A stretch of DNA of 64,000 nucleotides from Aurantiacibacter rhizosphaerae (GTDB taxonomy: Bacteria > Pseudomonadota > Alphaproteobacteria > Sphingomonadales > Sphingomonadaceae): the NCBI RefSeq assembly GCF_009807005.1, contig NZ_WUBR01000002.1, positions 372,001 to 436,000 of the forward strand, read 5' to 3'. Below, piece after piece: positions 29,347-38,954 of the stretch. The translations under genes and the position numbers were made by a program. The notes under the pieces are model-generated. The model saw only the letters and a list, made by a program, of their open reading frames with translations, was not told the DNA's origin and did not search any database. Positions within the stretch are counted from its first letter, which is position 1. Each line of letters begins with the position of its first letter.

Positions 29347-30534
29347 ATGGAAGGCTCCCGCATACCGGCCGCAGCAATCGCGCTTGCCATCGTCTCTGGC
29401 GCAGCGCTGCTGTTTGCAGGCGTTGGCTTTGCGCTGTCCATGGCCCTGGTGGGCGTGTGGATCCTGTCTTTCTGGCTGGTGCCCCTGCCCCCGCCCGAAC
29501 CGCGCACAAAGCGGGTGGAGGCATTGCAGATCAGCCGATCCGGCATGCGTGACCTGATCGAACATTCCGGCCTGCCGCTGCTGCTGCTGGATAACAATCG
29601 CATCATCATGGCCAATGCCAATGCGCGCGAAGCCGTTGGCAAGCATATCCTCGGCCAGGATGCGCGCGTCGCATTGCGCCATCCCGCCGCGGTGGACCTG
29701 CTGTCGCGCAAGGGCGGCGGCAGCATTACCGTGCAGGGCCTCACCGGCCCGAAAAGCAATTGGCAGATGACCATTCAGCAAATCGACGAGCGTTATTCGC
29801 TGGTGGAGCTGATCAATCGCACGTCGGAAGCTGATGTCAGCCAGGCGCACACCGATTTCGTGGCCAATGCCAGCCATGAATTGCGCACGCCGCTGGCCTC
29901 CATCATCGGCTATATGGAAACGCTGGAGGACGAGGCGGAGGATATCCCGCCCAAGCAGGCGCGCAAATTCTACGCCACCGTCCTGCGCGAAGCCCGCCGG
30001 TTGCAGACGCTGGTGGATGACCTGATGTCGCTGAGCCGCGTGGAAGCGGAAAAGCATGACCAGCCGCGCGAACCCCTGAAGATAGCGCCGATCATTCGCC
30101 AGTCTTCCCGCGATGGCGCGGGGCTGGAGCGATTCGATCGGGTCGCGCTGTCCATTGAGGAGGATGATTTGCGGGTGCGCGGCGATTCGCGGCAGCTGGA
30201 GCAGCTGGTGCGCAATTTGGTCGACAATGCGCTGAAATATGGCGGGGCGGAGGAGCAGGTGGACGTCAGCCTGACGCGGGGCGAACGGGATATGGCGATC
30301 CTGACCGTGCGCGATCACGGCGAAGGAATTGCGCCGGAACACCTGCCGCACCTGACCCGCCGATTCTATCGCACCGATCCCGGTCGCAGCCGCGCAGCAG
30401 GCGGCACCGGCCTTGGCCTGGCGATCTGCAAACACATCGTGGAGCGGCATCGTGGACGGCTGGATATCGACAGCAAGCAGGGAGACGGCACGACCGTTAC
30501 CGTGCGCCTGCCGCTGATGCAGGACGCTGCCTGA
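29347..30534 (+). CDS. phoR: Phosphate-regulon sensor histidine kinase PhoR
   Basis: A 395-residue inner-membrane kinase. Two membrane segments (about residues 8-22 and 30-45) are followed by a PAS-like domain (about 60-150), a HisKA domain with the phosphorylated His177 in NASHELRTPLASIIG, and an ATPase domain with NLVDNALKYGG, RDHGEGI and GGTGLGLAICKHIVERH. The short periplasmic part is typical of PhoR, which senses phosphate through PstB/PhoU rather than directly. It leads the phosphate locus, and its partner phoB closes it 7 kb downstream. Confidence 0.95.
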   Translation: MEGSRIPAAAIALAIVSGAALLFAGVGFALSMALVGVWILSFWLVPLPPPEPRTKRVEALQISRSGMRDLIEHSGLPLLLLDNNRIIMANANAREAVGKHILGQDARVALRHPAAVDLLSRKGGGSITVQGLTGPKSNWQMTIQQIDERYSLVELINRTSEADVSQAHTDFVANASHELRTPLASIIGYMETLEDEAEDIPPKQARKFYATVLREARRLQTLVDDLMSLSRVEAEKHDQPREPLKIAPIIRQSSRDGAGLERFDRVALSIEEDDLRVRGDSRQLEQLVRNLVDNALKYGGAEEQVDVSLTRGERDMAILTVRDHGEGIAPEHLPHLTRRFYRTDPGRSRAAGGTGLGLAICKHIVERHRGRLDIDSKQGDGTTVTVRLPLMQDAA

Positions 30535-30633
30535 GCGCCTGAACGCCTGAACGCCCCAGCGACTACAATTCACCTGTCATAACCGGACAATTATCAACAG
30601 CTTTTCCCCAGCCGGAGAGGCTGCATTCCTGCA

Positions 30634-30662
30634 TTGTAACAAAGGCGTCACAAACGGGTCAT
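30634..30662 (+). promoter_or_regulatory. Pho box upstream of the porin gene
   Basis: Three direct repeats at 11-bp spacing, TTGTAAC (30634-30640), GCGTCAC (30645-30651) and GGGTCAT (30656-30662), match the tandem PhoB consensus CTGTCAT-N4-CTGTCAT in part. They end 42 bp before the start codon. An exact CTGTCAT also occurs at 30574-30580. Confidence 0.6.
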
Positions 30663-30704
30663 AGCGGGCACACATCTTCGCAACAAAAGTGAAACCCGAT
30701 TGTC

Positions 30705-32108
30705 ATGAAAAAGCTATTTGCAGCAGCTGCCCTTGCCGGAACGGCGCTTACCTCCGTCCCCGTGATGGCTCAGGAAACCCAGTCTGTTGAAGACCAGGTG
30801 GCCGCCCTCGCCGCAGAAGTCGCGCGCCTGAATCAGCGCGTTGCCGAACTGGAAGCAGAGCAGGTGCAGGCAGAAGCGCAGCAGGCCGATCTGGCGATGG
30901 AGCGCGCAGCAATGGCAGCCGAGGTTGTGCAATTGCGCGAATCGATCCCCGCCGCAGCCGTCGCGGCGCCAGCGCCCGCCACCACCACGAAATGGGCAGG
31001 CGCGCCGGAATTCGAGACCGAGGGCGGATGGTCGTTCAAGCCATTCGGTCGGCTCAACATCGATGCCGGCACGATCAATGCGCCCGCCTCCGCCGGTCGG
31101 CCCGATGGATTCGGCAGCGAGATCCGCCGCGCGCGCCTTGGCTTCAGCGGCGATATTCCCGGCGGCTTCGGCTACAAGATCGAGGTGGATTTTGCAGGCG
31201 ACGAGGTTGCCGTAACCGATGCCCTGATCACCTATGACGATGGCCCGCTGACGCTGACCGTTGGCCAGCACAACAATTTCCAGTCGCTGGAGGAGCTGAC
31301 GAGCAGCCGCTGGTCCTCCTTCATGGAACGCGCCGCCTTCACCGATGCCTTCGGGTTTGAGCGTCGCCTGGGCGTTTCCGCGCAGGTGGATGTGACGGAC
31401 ACCATTCTCCTCCAGGCCGGCGTGTTCACGGATAATATCGCAGACATTCCCGGCGATACATGGAGCGGCGATGCCCGCATCGTGGCCAGCCCCAAGATGG
31501 GCGAAACGCAGCTGCACTTCGGCGGCAGCGTGCATTATACCGACGTGGCCGATGGTGACACGGTTCGCTATCGCCAGCGCCCGCTGGTGCATTTTACCTC
31601 GGAACGCTTCATCAACACCGGCAATATCGGCGCCGACAGCGAAATCGGGCTGGGGCTGGAAACGGCCATCATCAGCGGCCCCTTCCACGCTGTGGGCGAA
31701 GCTTTCTGGCAGAAGGCAAACCGCGCGGATGCACTGATGGGCGATGCCAATTTCTTCGGCGGCTATGCCGAGGTCGGCATGTTCCTGACGCCGGGCGATC
31801 GCCGCGGGTACAAGGGCGGCAAGTTCGATCGCACGCGCCCTGCCAACCCGGTGGACGAAGGCGGCATCGGCGCGATCCAGATAAATGCGCGCTATGATTA
31901 CCTGGACCTGAGCGATTCGGCTGCTGGCATCATCGGTGGCACGCAGAACGGGTATTTCGCATCGCTTGCATGGGTGCCCACCGATTACACCCGCCTCACC
32001 TTCAACTATGGCCGCCTGCAATATGACGATGCAGTTTATGCCACCGGCGCGGGCGAGCGCGATTATTCCGTCGATGTGCTGGGGATGCGGGCGCAGATCG
32101 ACTTTTAG
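30705..32108 (+). CDS. Phosphate-selective porin (OprP/OprO type)
   Basis: A 467-residue outer membrane protein. Signal peptide (about residues 1-22, ending VMA), then a coiled-coil segment (about 28-75, Glu/Ala/Gln-rich with heptads such as AALAAEVARLNQRVAELEAEQ), a low-complexity Ala/Pro linker and a beta-barrel domain (about 105-467). The barrel start (WSFKPFGRLNIDAGTIN and IRRARLGFSGDIPGGFGYKIE) matches the phosphate/pyrophosphate porin family, and it ends in phenylalanine. It lies between phoR and pstS behind a Pho box, which supports phosphate uptake across the outer membrane. Confidence 0.92.
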   Translation: MKKLFAAAALAGTALTSVPVMAQETQSVEDQVAALAAEVARLNQRVAELEAEQVQAEAQQADLAMERAAMAAEVVQLRESIPAAAVAAPAPATTTKWAGAPEFETEGGWSFKPFGRLNIDAGTINAPASAGRPDGFGSEIRRARLGFSGDIPGGFGYKIEVDFAGDEVAVTDALITYDDGPLTLTVGQHNNFQSLEELTSSRWSSFMERAAFTDAFGFERRLGVSAQVDVTDTILLQAGVFTDNIADIPGDTWSGDARIVASPKMGETQLHFGGSVHYTDVADGDTVRYRQRPLVHFTSERFINTGNIGADSEIGLGLETAIISGPFHAVGEAFWQKANRADALMGDANFFGGYAEVGMFLTPGDRRGYKGGKFDRTRPANPVDEGGIGAIQINARYDYLDLSDSAAGIIGGTQNGYFASLAWVPTDYTRLTFNYGRLQYDDAVYATGAGERDYSVDVLGMRAQIDF

Positions 32109-32168
32109 AAAACCCACCGCAATGTGCTAGCGACAATCATGACAAGCGGTCACGCACCGAACTCCTGA

Positions 32169-32186
32169 CTGTCGCATTGGCGTCAT
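32169..32186 (+). promoter_or_regulatory. Pho box upstream of pstS
   Basis: CTGTCGC (32169-32175), ATTG, then GCGTCAT (32180-32186): two half-sites at 11-bp spacing close to the PhoB consensus, 46 bp before the pstS start. Confidence 0.65.
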
Positions 32187-32231
32187 ACAGCAGACCTAGC
32201 GGTCTGCCATCTCAACCGAATGAGGATTACC

Positions 32232-33272
32232 ATGACCGTGAATTTTCGTACCGCAGCTTCGGCTCTTGCCCTTGTCGCACTGGCAGCCTGTAACAACGCC
32301 GGTGGCGGCGACACGCGTGACAGCGTGCGTGCCGTAGGCTCCTCCACTGTATATCCCTTCGCCACGCGCGTTTCGGAAAGCTTCACCCGCAACCACGATT
32401 TCGCCTCCCCCATCATCGAATCGACCGGCACCGGCGGCGGCATGGCGCTGTTCTGCTCGGGCATCGGCCCGGACACGCCGGACATCGTGAACGCATCGCG
32501 CCGGATGAAGGCCAGCGAGTTTGAAACCTGCCAGCAGAACGGCGTTGAAGGCGTCACCGAAATCCAGATCGGCCTCGATGGCATCGCTTTTGCCAGCGCC
32601 ACCAACGGCATCGATTTCGACCTGACCCCAGAGATCATGTACCAGGCCATCGCCGCCAATCCCTATGGCAAGGAACAGACGTTCGAGAACTGGAGCGACA
32701 TCGATCCTTCGCTGCCGAACAAGCCCATCCTGGTGTACGGCCCGCCCTCCACTTCCGGCACGCGCGATGCGCTGAACGAGCTGGTGCTGATGGTCGGCTG
32801 CGAATCGGGTGAAGGCATGGCCGAGCTGGAAGAGCAGGACGAGGACGCTTTCGAAGCGACCTGCACCGAACTGCGCAATGATGGCGCCTATGTGGAGCAG
32901 GGCGAGCAGGACAATCTGATCGTGCAGAAGATCGAAGGCAATGCCGATGCCATCGGCATTTTCGGCTTCTCCTACCTGGAAGCCAACTCCGATCGCGTGC
33001 ACGGCCTGACCGTGAACGGCGTGGAGCCCACTTACGAAAACATCGCCAACTTCGATTATGTCGGCGCGCGCCCCCTGTTCATCTATGTGAAGAACGCACA
33101 CCTCGATGCCATCCCCGGCCTGCGTGAATTCGTGGCCGAATGGGCAAACAACTGGGGATCGGGCGGGCCTTTGGCAGAGGTTGGGCTTGTGCCTAATCCT
33201 GAAGACGCTATGGCGCGCAACAACACTGCTGCTAGCGAGTTCACTCCGCTTTCAGCTTCCGATTTGAAGTAG
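32232..33272 (+). CDS. pstS: Phosphate ABC transporter substrate-binding lipoprotein
   Basis: A 346-residue high-affinity phosphate-binding protein. The N-terminus MTVNFRTAASALALVALAAC ends in a lipobox (LAAC, lipidated Cys20), so it is membrane-anchored in the periplasm. Phosphate-site motifs are VRAVGSSTVYPFATRV, STGTGGGMALFCSG and SGTRDALNELV, with conserved Ser/Thr/Arg. The PstS type is the longer SphX-like form found in alphaproteobacteria and cyanobacteria. First gene of pstSCAB-phoU-phoB. The start at 32232 has GAGGATTACC upstream. Confidence 0.96.
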   Translation: MTVNFRTAASALALVALAACNNAGGGDTRDSVRAVGSSTVYPFATRVSESFTRNHDFASPIIESTGTGGGMALFCSGIGPDTPDIVNASRRMKASEFETCQQNGVEGVTEIQIGLDGIAFASATNGIDFDLTPEIMYQAIAANPYGKEQTFENWSDIDPSLPNKPILVYGPPSTSGTRDALNELVLMVGCESGEGMAELEEQDEDAFEATCTELRNDGAYVEQGEQDNLIVQKIEGNADAIGIFGFSYLEANSDRVHGLTVNGVEPTYENIANFDYVGARPLFIYVKNAHLDAIPGLREFVAEWANNWGSGGPLAEVGLVPNPEDAMARNNTAASEFTPLSASDLK

Positions 33273-33290
33273 GGAAACCTCTTAGCGGAT

Positions 33291-34676
33291 ATGTCTGCCA
33301 GCACCCTAATCCTTCTCGTCCTTGGACTGGGGCTGGCCGGCTGGCTGGTCGCTCGCTCGCGTGCTGCGATGTTTCGCAACGCGAGCGAGAACCGGCGCAT
33401 CGCGTCCCTGCCCGTCTACCACGCCTGGTATGCAGCGCTGTGGATCGTTGTTCCAACACTGCTGTTCGCCCTGATCTGGGCGCCCATTTCAGAACAGCTT
33501 ATCATTCAGCACGTGCTGGCCAGCCCCGCTGCGGCGGATCTGCCCGCTTTCGGCATGCAGCGCGAAACCCTGCTTTCCGAGGCTCGCAACGTGGCTACCG
33601 GCGCAACGTCTGGCGTCTTCAATCAGGAGGCCGCCGCGCTGGTGGAGCCTTTTGAGGAGGCACTGTTCCGCTATCGCATCGTGGGCTTCATCGTCACATT
33701 GCTGGTGGCGGCTGCGGGCGCTGCCTACGCCTTCCTGCGCCTGAAACCCGATTTCCGCGCCCGCACCCAAGTGGAGCGCGCCGTGCTTTCCACCCTGCTG
33801 CTGGCATCGCTGGTGGCGATCCTCACCACGCTGGGCATCCTTGTCAGCCTGGTGTTCGAGACCGTGCGGTTCTTCGGCATGGTCTCTCCCATAGATTTCC
33901 TGTTCGGCACCAATTGGTCGCCCGATCCGATGAGCAGCGCCAGCAATCCCGATGGCAGCCGCTATGGCGCGATCCCGCTGTTCTGGGGCACATTGTTCAT
34001 CGGCGCGATCATCGCCATGATCGTGGCCATTCCGCTGGGCATGATGAGCGCGATCTACCTGAACCAGTACGCCCCGCCCCGCGTGCGCACATGGGTGAAG
34101 CCCGCGCTGGAGATTCTGGCTGGCGTGCCCACCGTGGTTTACGGATATTTCGCCGCGCTGACGATTGCGCCTGCCATTCGTGACATGGCGCTGTCGCTGG
34201 GCGTGTCCAACCCATCCAGCGAAAGCGCACTGGCCGCTGGCCTGGTGATGGGCGTGATGATCATTCCCTTCGTCTCCTCCATGGCGGACGATTCGATTGC
34301 CGCCGTTCCGCAGGCGATGAAGGATGGCTCTCTGGCAATGGGAGCGACGCAGAACGAAACGATCAAGCGCGTTCTGGTGCCCGCCGCCCTGCCCGGCATC
34401 GTGGCGGGCATCATGCTGGCCATCAGCCGCGCCATCGGTGAAACCATGATCGTGGTGATGGCCGCCAGCTTTGCCGCCAATCTTTCTGCCAACCCGCTGG
34501 AGGCGATGACCACGGTGACCGTGCAGATCGTTGCCCTGCTGACCGGCGAGGGCAGCTTCGATCACCCGGCAACACTGGCGGCCTTTGCGCTGGGCTTCGT
34601 GCTGTTCATGGTGACACTGGTTCTCAACATTATCGCATTGCGAGTGGTGAAGAGGTTCCGCGAAGCTTATGAGTGA
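33291..34676 (+). CDS. pstC: Phosphate ABC transporter permease PstC
   Basis: A 461-residue permease. The C-terminal 300 residues carry the binding-protein-dependent transport domain, with the EAA-type loop DSIAAVPQAMKDGSLAMGATQNETIKRVLVPAALPG. The N-terminal 150 residues hold two further membrane segments and an extra soluble stretch, the longer form usual in alphaproteobacteria. It overlaps pstA by 8 bp. Together with PstA it forms the phosphate channel in the inner membrane. Confidence 0.96.
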   Translation: MSASTLILLVLGLGLAGWLVARSRAAMFRNASENRRIASLPVYHAWYAALWIVVPTLLFALIWAPISEQLIIQHVLASPAAADLPAFGMQRETLLSEARNVATGATSGVFNQEAAALVEPFEEALFRYRIVGFIVTLLVAAAGAAYAFLRLKPDFRARTQVERAVLSTLLLASLVAILTTLGILVSLVFETVRFFGMVSPIDFLFGTNWSPDPMSSASNPDGSRYGAIPLFWGTLFIGAIIAMIVAIPLGMMSAIYLNQYAPPRVRTWVKPALEILAGVPTVVYGYFAALTIAPAIRDMALSLGVSNPSSESALAAGLVMGVMIIPFVSSMADDSIAAVPQAMKDGSLAMGATQNETIKRVLVPAALPGIVAGIMLAISRAIGETMIVVMAASFAANLSANPLEAMTTVTVQIVALLTGEGSFDHPATLAAFALGFVLFMVTLVLNIIALRVVKRFREAYE

Positions 34677-35928
34677 TACCGCACCCAAAATCCGGCCCAC
34701 GCGCACACCGGCTTTCGAGGCACGGCTGAAAAAGCGTTACCAGGCAGAACGGCGTTTCAAGATCGCCGGTCTTTCGGCAATCGTTTTCTCCGTGGCCGTG
34801 CTGGTGTTCCTGCTGGTCACCATGTCGATCAACGGCATCGGCGGTTTCCAGCGCGCAGAGATGCCGGTTGCCATCAACTTCACGCAGGCTGGCCTTTCGG
34901 TGAACCCGTCACTGGATGATGAGCGGGCGATTGTCCGCTCGCTCGAATCGCAGGGCCTGCCCGCCGTTGTGGAATTCAGCGCGCAGCAATCGCTGGGAGA
35001 CGCCGGTGCTGAGCAGCTGAACAGCGAGGCATGGCGTCTGGTGGCGCAGGATCTTGCTGACGATCCCGCACTGCTGCGCGGCGAACACACGTTCTCCCTG
35101 CCGACCACGGAAGCGCTGGCCAGCGCCTACGCCGGAGACGGCAATGTAGATCTGCAGCCACTGGCAAAGGAACTGTCTGATCGCGGATTGCTGGCCAAGC
35201 GATTCGATGCAGGCTTTCTGGAACGCGCTGATGCCACCGATCCGCAGTTGGTGGGCATCTGGGGCGCACTCAAGGGCTCCATCCTCACGATGGTCGTCAC
35301 CCTGCTGCTCGCTTTCCCCATCGGCGTTCTGGCCGCCCTCTATCTGGAGGAATATGCGCCTAAGAACCGCTGGACCGACATTATCGAGGTGTCGATCAAC
35401 AACCTTGCCGCCGTGCCATCCATCATCTTCGGCCTGCTGGGTTTGGCGGTGTTCCTGTGGCTGTTCCCCAATTATCGCTCTGCCCCGCTGATCGGCGGCA
35501 TGACACTGGCCCTGATGACGATGCCGGTGATCGTGATTGCCGGGCGCAACGCCATCAAGGCGGTGCCGCCCTCCATCCGCGATGGTGCGCTGGCCATCGG
35601 TGCGTCGCCGGTGCAGGTGGTGTTCAACCATGTTCTGCCACTAGCGCTGCCCGGCATTTTAACCGGCACGATCATCGGCATGGCCCGCGCACTGGGCGAA
35701 ACCGCGCCGCTGTTGCTCATTGGCATGCGTGCCTTCGTTGCCAGCCCGCCCGACGGCTTCACCGATAACGCCACCGTGCTGCCGATGCAGATCTTCCTCT
35801 GGTCTGACGAGATTGACCGCGGTTTCGTGGAACGCACCAGCGCGGCGATCATCGTGCTATTGATATTCCTCCTGCTGATGAATGGCCTGGCCATTTATCT
35901 TCGCAATCGATTCGAGAAGAAATGGTGA
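34669..35928 (+). CDS. pstA: Phosphate ABC transporter permease PstA
   Basis: A 419-residue permease. A DUF3333-like N-terminal region (about residues 15-180), with one membrane segment and a soluble periplasmic stretch, precedes the transport domain (about 205-410). The latter carries [34 protein letters not shown]. This architecture is typical of alphaproteobacterial PstA. The pstB start overlaps its stop by one base (TGATG). Confidence 0.96.
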   Translation: MSDTAPKIRPTRTPAFEARLKKRYQAERRFKIAGLSAIVFSVAVLVFLLVTMSINGIGGFQRAEMPVAINFTQAGLSVNPSLDDERAIVRSLESQGLPAVVEFSAQQSLGDAGAEQLNSEAWRLVAQDLADDPALLRGEHTFSLPTTEALASAYAGDGNVDLQPLAKELSDRGLLAKRFDAGFLERADATDPQLVGIWGALKGSILTMVVTLLLAFPIGVLAALYLEEYAPKNRWTDIIEVSINNLAAVPSIIFGLLGLAVFLWLFPNYRSAPLIGGMTLALMTMPVIVIAGRNAIKAVPPSIRDGALAIGASPVQVVFNHVLPLALPGILTGTIIGMARALGETAPLLLIGMRAFVASPPDGFTDNATVLPMQIFLWSDEIDRGFVERTSAAIIVLLIFLLLMNGLAIYLRNRFEKKW

Positions 35929-36758
35929 TGTCCGAAACCGCAGACAGCCCCCTGGCAAACCAGGCGCAAAAGTCGCTGGAGAGCGAGAACATCGAAACGG
36001 GCGAGCCCAAGATGCGCGCCCGCGATGTGGACGTATATTATGGCTCGAAACAGGCGATCGATGGCGTCAATATCGACGTTTACACCGAGTTCGTAACTGC
36101 CTTCATCGGCCCTTCCGGCTGCGGCAAGTCCACCTTCCTGCGCGCGCTCAACCGCATGAACGACACCATCCCCTCCGCCCGCGTCACCGGCACGATTGAG
36201 CTGGATGGAGATGATATTTACGCCAGCGGCATGGACGTGGTGCAATTGCGCGCCCGCGTGGGCATGGTGTTCCAGAAGCCCAACCCCTTCCCCAAGTCGA
36301 TCTACGACAACATCGCCTATGGCCCGAAGATTCACGGTCTGGCCGAATCCAAGTCCGACCTTGATGAGGTGGTGGAAAAGAGCCTGCGCCGTGCGGGCCT
36401 GTGGGAAGAGGTAAAAGATCGCCTCACCGATTCCGGCACCGCGCTCTCCGGCGGGCAGCAGCAGCGCCTGTGCATCGCGCGCGCCATCGCCGTCGATCCC
36501 GAAGTGATCCTGATGGATGAGCCATGCTCCGCCCTCGATCCCATCGCCACGGCCAAGATCGAGGAACTGATTGACGAATTGCGCGGCCGCTATGGTATCG
36601 TGATCGTGACGCACTCCATGCAGCAGGCGGCCCGCGTGTCGCAGCGCACGGCGTTCTTCCACCTTGGCAATCTGGTGGAGTACGGACACACGTCTGACAT
36701 ATTCACTAATCCCGTCGAAAAGCGCACGCAGGATTACATCACAGGGCGGTACGGATAA
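35928..36758 (+). CDS. pstB: Phosphate ABC transporter ATP-binding protein
   Basis: A 276-residue ATPase that drives phosphate import and relays uptake status to PhoR through PhoU. Walker A is GPSGCGKST, the signature region is [18 protein letters not shown], Walker B is [15 protein letters not shown], and the H-loop lies in [14 protein letters not shown] start it at the ATG at 35928 (TGATG overlap with pstA); an ATG at 35922 is also possible. The stop overlaps phoU by one base (TAATG). Confidence 0.98.
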   Translation: MSETADSPLANQAQKSLESENIETGEPKMRARDVDVYYGSKQAIDGVNIDVYTEFVTAFIGPSGCGKSTFLRALNRMNDTIPSARVTGTIELDGDDIYASGMDVVQLRARVGMVFQKPNPFPKSIYDNIAYGPKIHGLAESKSDLDEVVEKSLRRAGLWEEVKDRLTDSGTALSGGQQQRLCIARAIAVDPEVILMDEPCSALDPIATAKIEELIDELRGRYGIVIVTHSMQQAARVSQRTAFFHLGNLVEYGHTSDIFTNPVEKRTQDYITGRYG

Positions 36759-37426
36759 TGGTCGAACATACAGTCAAGGCTTTTGACGAGGACATCACCC
36801 GTCTGCGCGGCCTGATCGCAGAAATGGGCGGACTTGCCGAAGTCGCCATTCATGAGGCGCTGCAGGCGCTCGTCAACGGGGACGAAGAGCTCGCCGCCGA
36901 AGTCGTGAAACGCGATAAAAAGCTGGACGCGCTGGAAACAGAAGTGGACGCCATGGCCGTCCGCATCCTCGCCCTGCGCGCGCCGATGGCCGACGACCTT
37001 CGCGAGATCGTGGCTGCCCTGAAGATCGGCGGCGTGGTGGAGCGCATTGGCGACTATGCCAAGAACATCGCCAAGCGCGTTGGCCGCATCGAAGGCCGCG
37101 CCCGGTTCGAACCCTTGCTGCTGCTGCCCGCCATGGGCGAAGTGGCATCGGAAATGGTGCACGACGTTCTCACCGCCTACGCCGCACGCGATCCGGTGGT
37201 TGCGCGCGAAGTGATCGAGCGGGACGACAAGGTCGATGCCTTTTATGACAGCATCTTCCGCAACCTCGTCAGCCACATGGTGGAAAACCCCTCCACCATC
37301 AGCAGCGCCGCGCAATTGCTGTTCGTCGCTCGTAATATTGAGCGGATCGGCGATCACGCCACCAATGTCGCGGAGATGGTGCATTATTCGGCCACCGGCT
37401 CCTATCCCAGCGATATCGAGCGGTAA
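36758..37426 (+). CDS. phoU: Phosphate uptake/signalling regulator PhoU
   Basis: A 222-residue protein of two tandem three-helix bundles (about residues 1-110 and 115-215), each with a metal-binding-type motif: VVERIGDYAKNIAKRV in the first and RNIERIGDHATNVAEM in the second. It links the Pst transporter to PhoR and represses the regulon when phosphate is plentiful. Full length; starts on the pstB stop. Confidence 0.98.
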   Translation: MVEHTVKAFDEDITRLRGLIAEMGGLAEVAIHEALQALVNGDEELAAEVVKRDKKLDALETEVDAMAVRILALRAPMADDLREIVAALKIGGVVERIGDYAKNIAKRVGRIEGRARFEPLLLLPAMGEVASEMVHDVLTAYAARDPVVAREVIERDDKVDAFYDSIFRNLVSHMVENPSTISSAAQLLFVARNIERIGDHATNVAEMVHYSATGSYPSDIER

Positions 37427-37455
37427 TTTGCCGAAGCGCGGATTGGTTGGGCGCT

Positions 37456-37484
37456 TTGCAACAAATCTGACACAAGATTGAAAT
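37456..37484 (+). promoter_or_regulatory. Possible promoter before phoB
   Basis: TTGCAA (37456-37461) and TGAAAT (37479-37484) are 17 bp apart in the 115-bp phoU-phoB gap. A loose Pho-like CTGACAC lies in the spacer. Weak evidence for separate expression of phoB. Confidence 0.3.
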
Positions 37485-37541
37485 ATCAGGGGCTCCACGG
37501 CATTGTTGACGATGCCGCAATCCCGAGGGGCCTCTAATTCA

Positions 37542-38231
37542 ATGTCCACGCCCAAATTGCTGCTTGTCGAAGATGACATCGCACTGGCCGAATTGCTGGA
37601 ATACCGTTTTGAAAGCGAAGGTTACGACGTTCGCGTAACCGCCGATGGCGACGATGCCCTGATGATGGCATCCGAAGACGCGCCCGATCTCGTCATCCTG
37701 GACTGGATGATCGAAGGCACTAGCGGCATCGAGGTATGCCGCCGCCTGCGCCGTGACAAGGCGACTGCCCATGTGCCCATCATCATGCTGACCGCGAGAG
37801 AGGCGGAGGATGACCGTGTGCGCGGCCTGGAAACCGGCGCGGACGATTACCTCACCAAGCCGTTCTCCCCTCGCGAACTGCTCGCGCGCGTGGCCGCCGT
37901 ACTTCGCCGCGTGCGCCCGGCCCTGGCTGGCGAAACGATAGAGGCTGGCGATCTGAAGCTGGACCCCGTCGCCCACCGGGTGGAGCGGCGCGGACGGCAG
38001 TTGCATATCGGCCCAACCGAATACCGCCTGATCAAGTTCTTCATGGAACATCCGCGCCGCGTATTCTCGCGCGGGCAATTGCTGGATGCCGTGTGGGGCA
38101 CAGGCAGCGAGATCGAGGAGCGCACGGTGGATGTGCATATCCGCCGCTTACGCAAGGCTATCGCTGTAGAGAACACGCGCGACCCCATCCGCACCGTGCG
38201 TTCCGCCGGATACGCGCTGGAGCCGGTCTAG
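37542..38231 (+). CDS. phoB: Phosphate regulon response regulator PhoB
   Basis: A 229-residue OmpR-family regulator. The receiver domain has acidic residues in LLVEDD, the phosphoacceptor Asp54 in VILDWM and Lys in LTKPFSPREL. The winged-helix DNA-binding domain (about residues 130-227) ends DPIRTVRSAGYALEPV. The phosphorylated form binds Pho boxes, which are found in front of the porin and pstS genes here. Starts at 37542; 37503 would add 13 residues. Convergent with the extensin-like gene, stop codons overlapping. Confidence 0.96.
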   Translation: MSTPKLLLVEDDIALAELLEYRFESEGYDVRVTADGDDALMMASEDAPDLVILDWMIEGTSGIEVCRRLRRDKATAHVPIIMLTAREAEDDRVRGLETGADDYLTKPFSPRELLARVAAVLRRVRPALAGETIEAGDLKLDPVAHRVERRGRQLHIGPTEYRLIKFFMEHPRRVFSRGQLLDAVWGTGSEIEERTVDVHIRRLRKAIAVENTRDPIRTVRSAGYALEPV

Positions 38232-38953
38232 CGGCAGGCCCCCATCGCGGGATTGCGGCCCTGGTCGAGGTGAAAATGGTCCGCATGGGCAGCGTTGTAT
38301 TCCGGCGATAATACGGTGCCGAAGTTGCCACAGGCGGCATCGCGTGCAGCCTTCAGGAAGCGGGCCTCTTCATCGTCTTCGCCCCAGTCTCGCAGCACGC
38401 TGATGGTGCGGCCATCCTCCAGAATGAAGCCTGCGATATCGATGGCATTGCCGGTGGCGTGTTCGCTCCACGGCGCGTTGGCGTCATTATACATCCGGCG
38501 GCAGCTATAGGTTCCATACTGCTGAATTCGTGCGACTTTACCGCCCAAAATCTCCTCCGACAGCGGCTGCAGGTCCTTCTCGAGCCACAGCACCATTCCC
38601 GCGGCCACTGGGCAGGTGAACTGCGGGAACCGCGGGGCAAAGGGCATGGTGCCCAGCGTCAGGCGATCGTCCCGGCGGCACTCTCCGTCACCCGTGGCAG
38701 GCAGCGGAGTGAAGGCCACTTCGCTGCGATCCAGCACCGCGCGGCAATCCTCGATACTGCCGCGCAGGCCCGACAGCTTTGTAGGTGTCGCCCAGCCACG
38801 CTCATCCCGCAGATCCAGCGGCGCCCAGGGATTGTTCTGCGGATTTTCGGCCAGGTAAACGCGTCCTGCCATCAGCAGGGCGAACAACACCATTAATATC
38901 GCGAGTTTGCGGTCGTCAGCGGGAGGGGTTGGCCATTTCTTCTTGCGGGTCAC
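38228..38953 (-). CDS. Extensin-like peptidoglycan-associated protein
   Basis: About 241 residues. One N-terminal membrane anchor (about residues 17-32, ILMVLFALLMAG) precedes an extensin-like C-terminal domain (about 65-241) with CRAVLD, FTCPVAAGMVLWLE, SEHATGNAIDIAGFIL and HADHFHLD. The His/Asp pattern resembles zinc D-Ala-D-Ala carboxypeptidases of the VanY/MEROPS M15 group, so a murein-modifying role is plausible but not shown. I use the GTG at 38953, one base after the dnaE2 stop; upstream ATGs at 38992 and 39043 overlap dnaE2. It is therefore the last gene of the LexA-controlled operon. Confidence 0.85.
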   Translation of the reverse strand: MTRKKKWPTPPADDRKLAILMVLFALLMAGRVYLAENPQNNPWAPLDLRDERGWATPTKLSGLRGSIEDCRAVLDRSEVAFTPLPATGDGECRRDDRLTLGTMPFAPRFPQFTCPVAAGMVLWLEKDLQPLSEEILGGKVARIQQYGTYSCRRMYNDANAPWSEHATGNAIDIAGFILEDGRTISVLRDWGEDDEEARFLKAARDAACGNFGTVLSPEYNAAHADHFHLDQGRNPAMGACR

Positions 38954-38954
38954 A

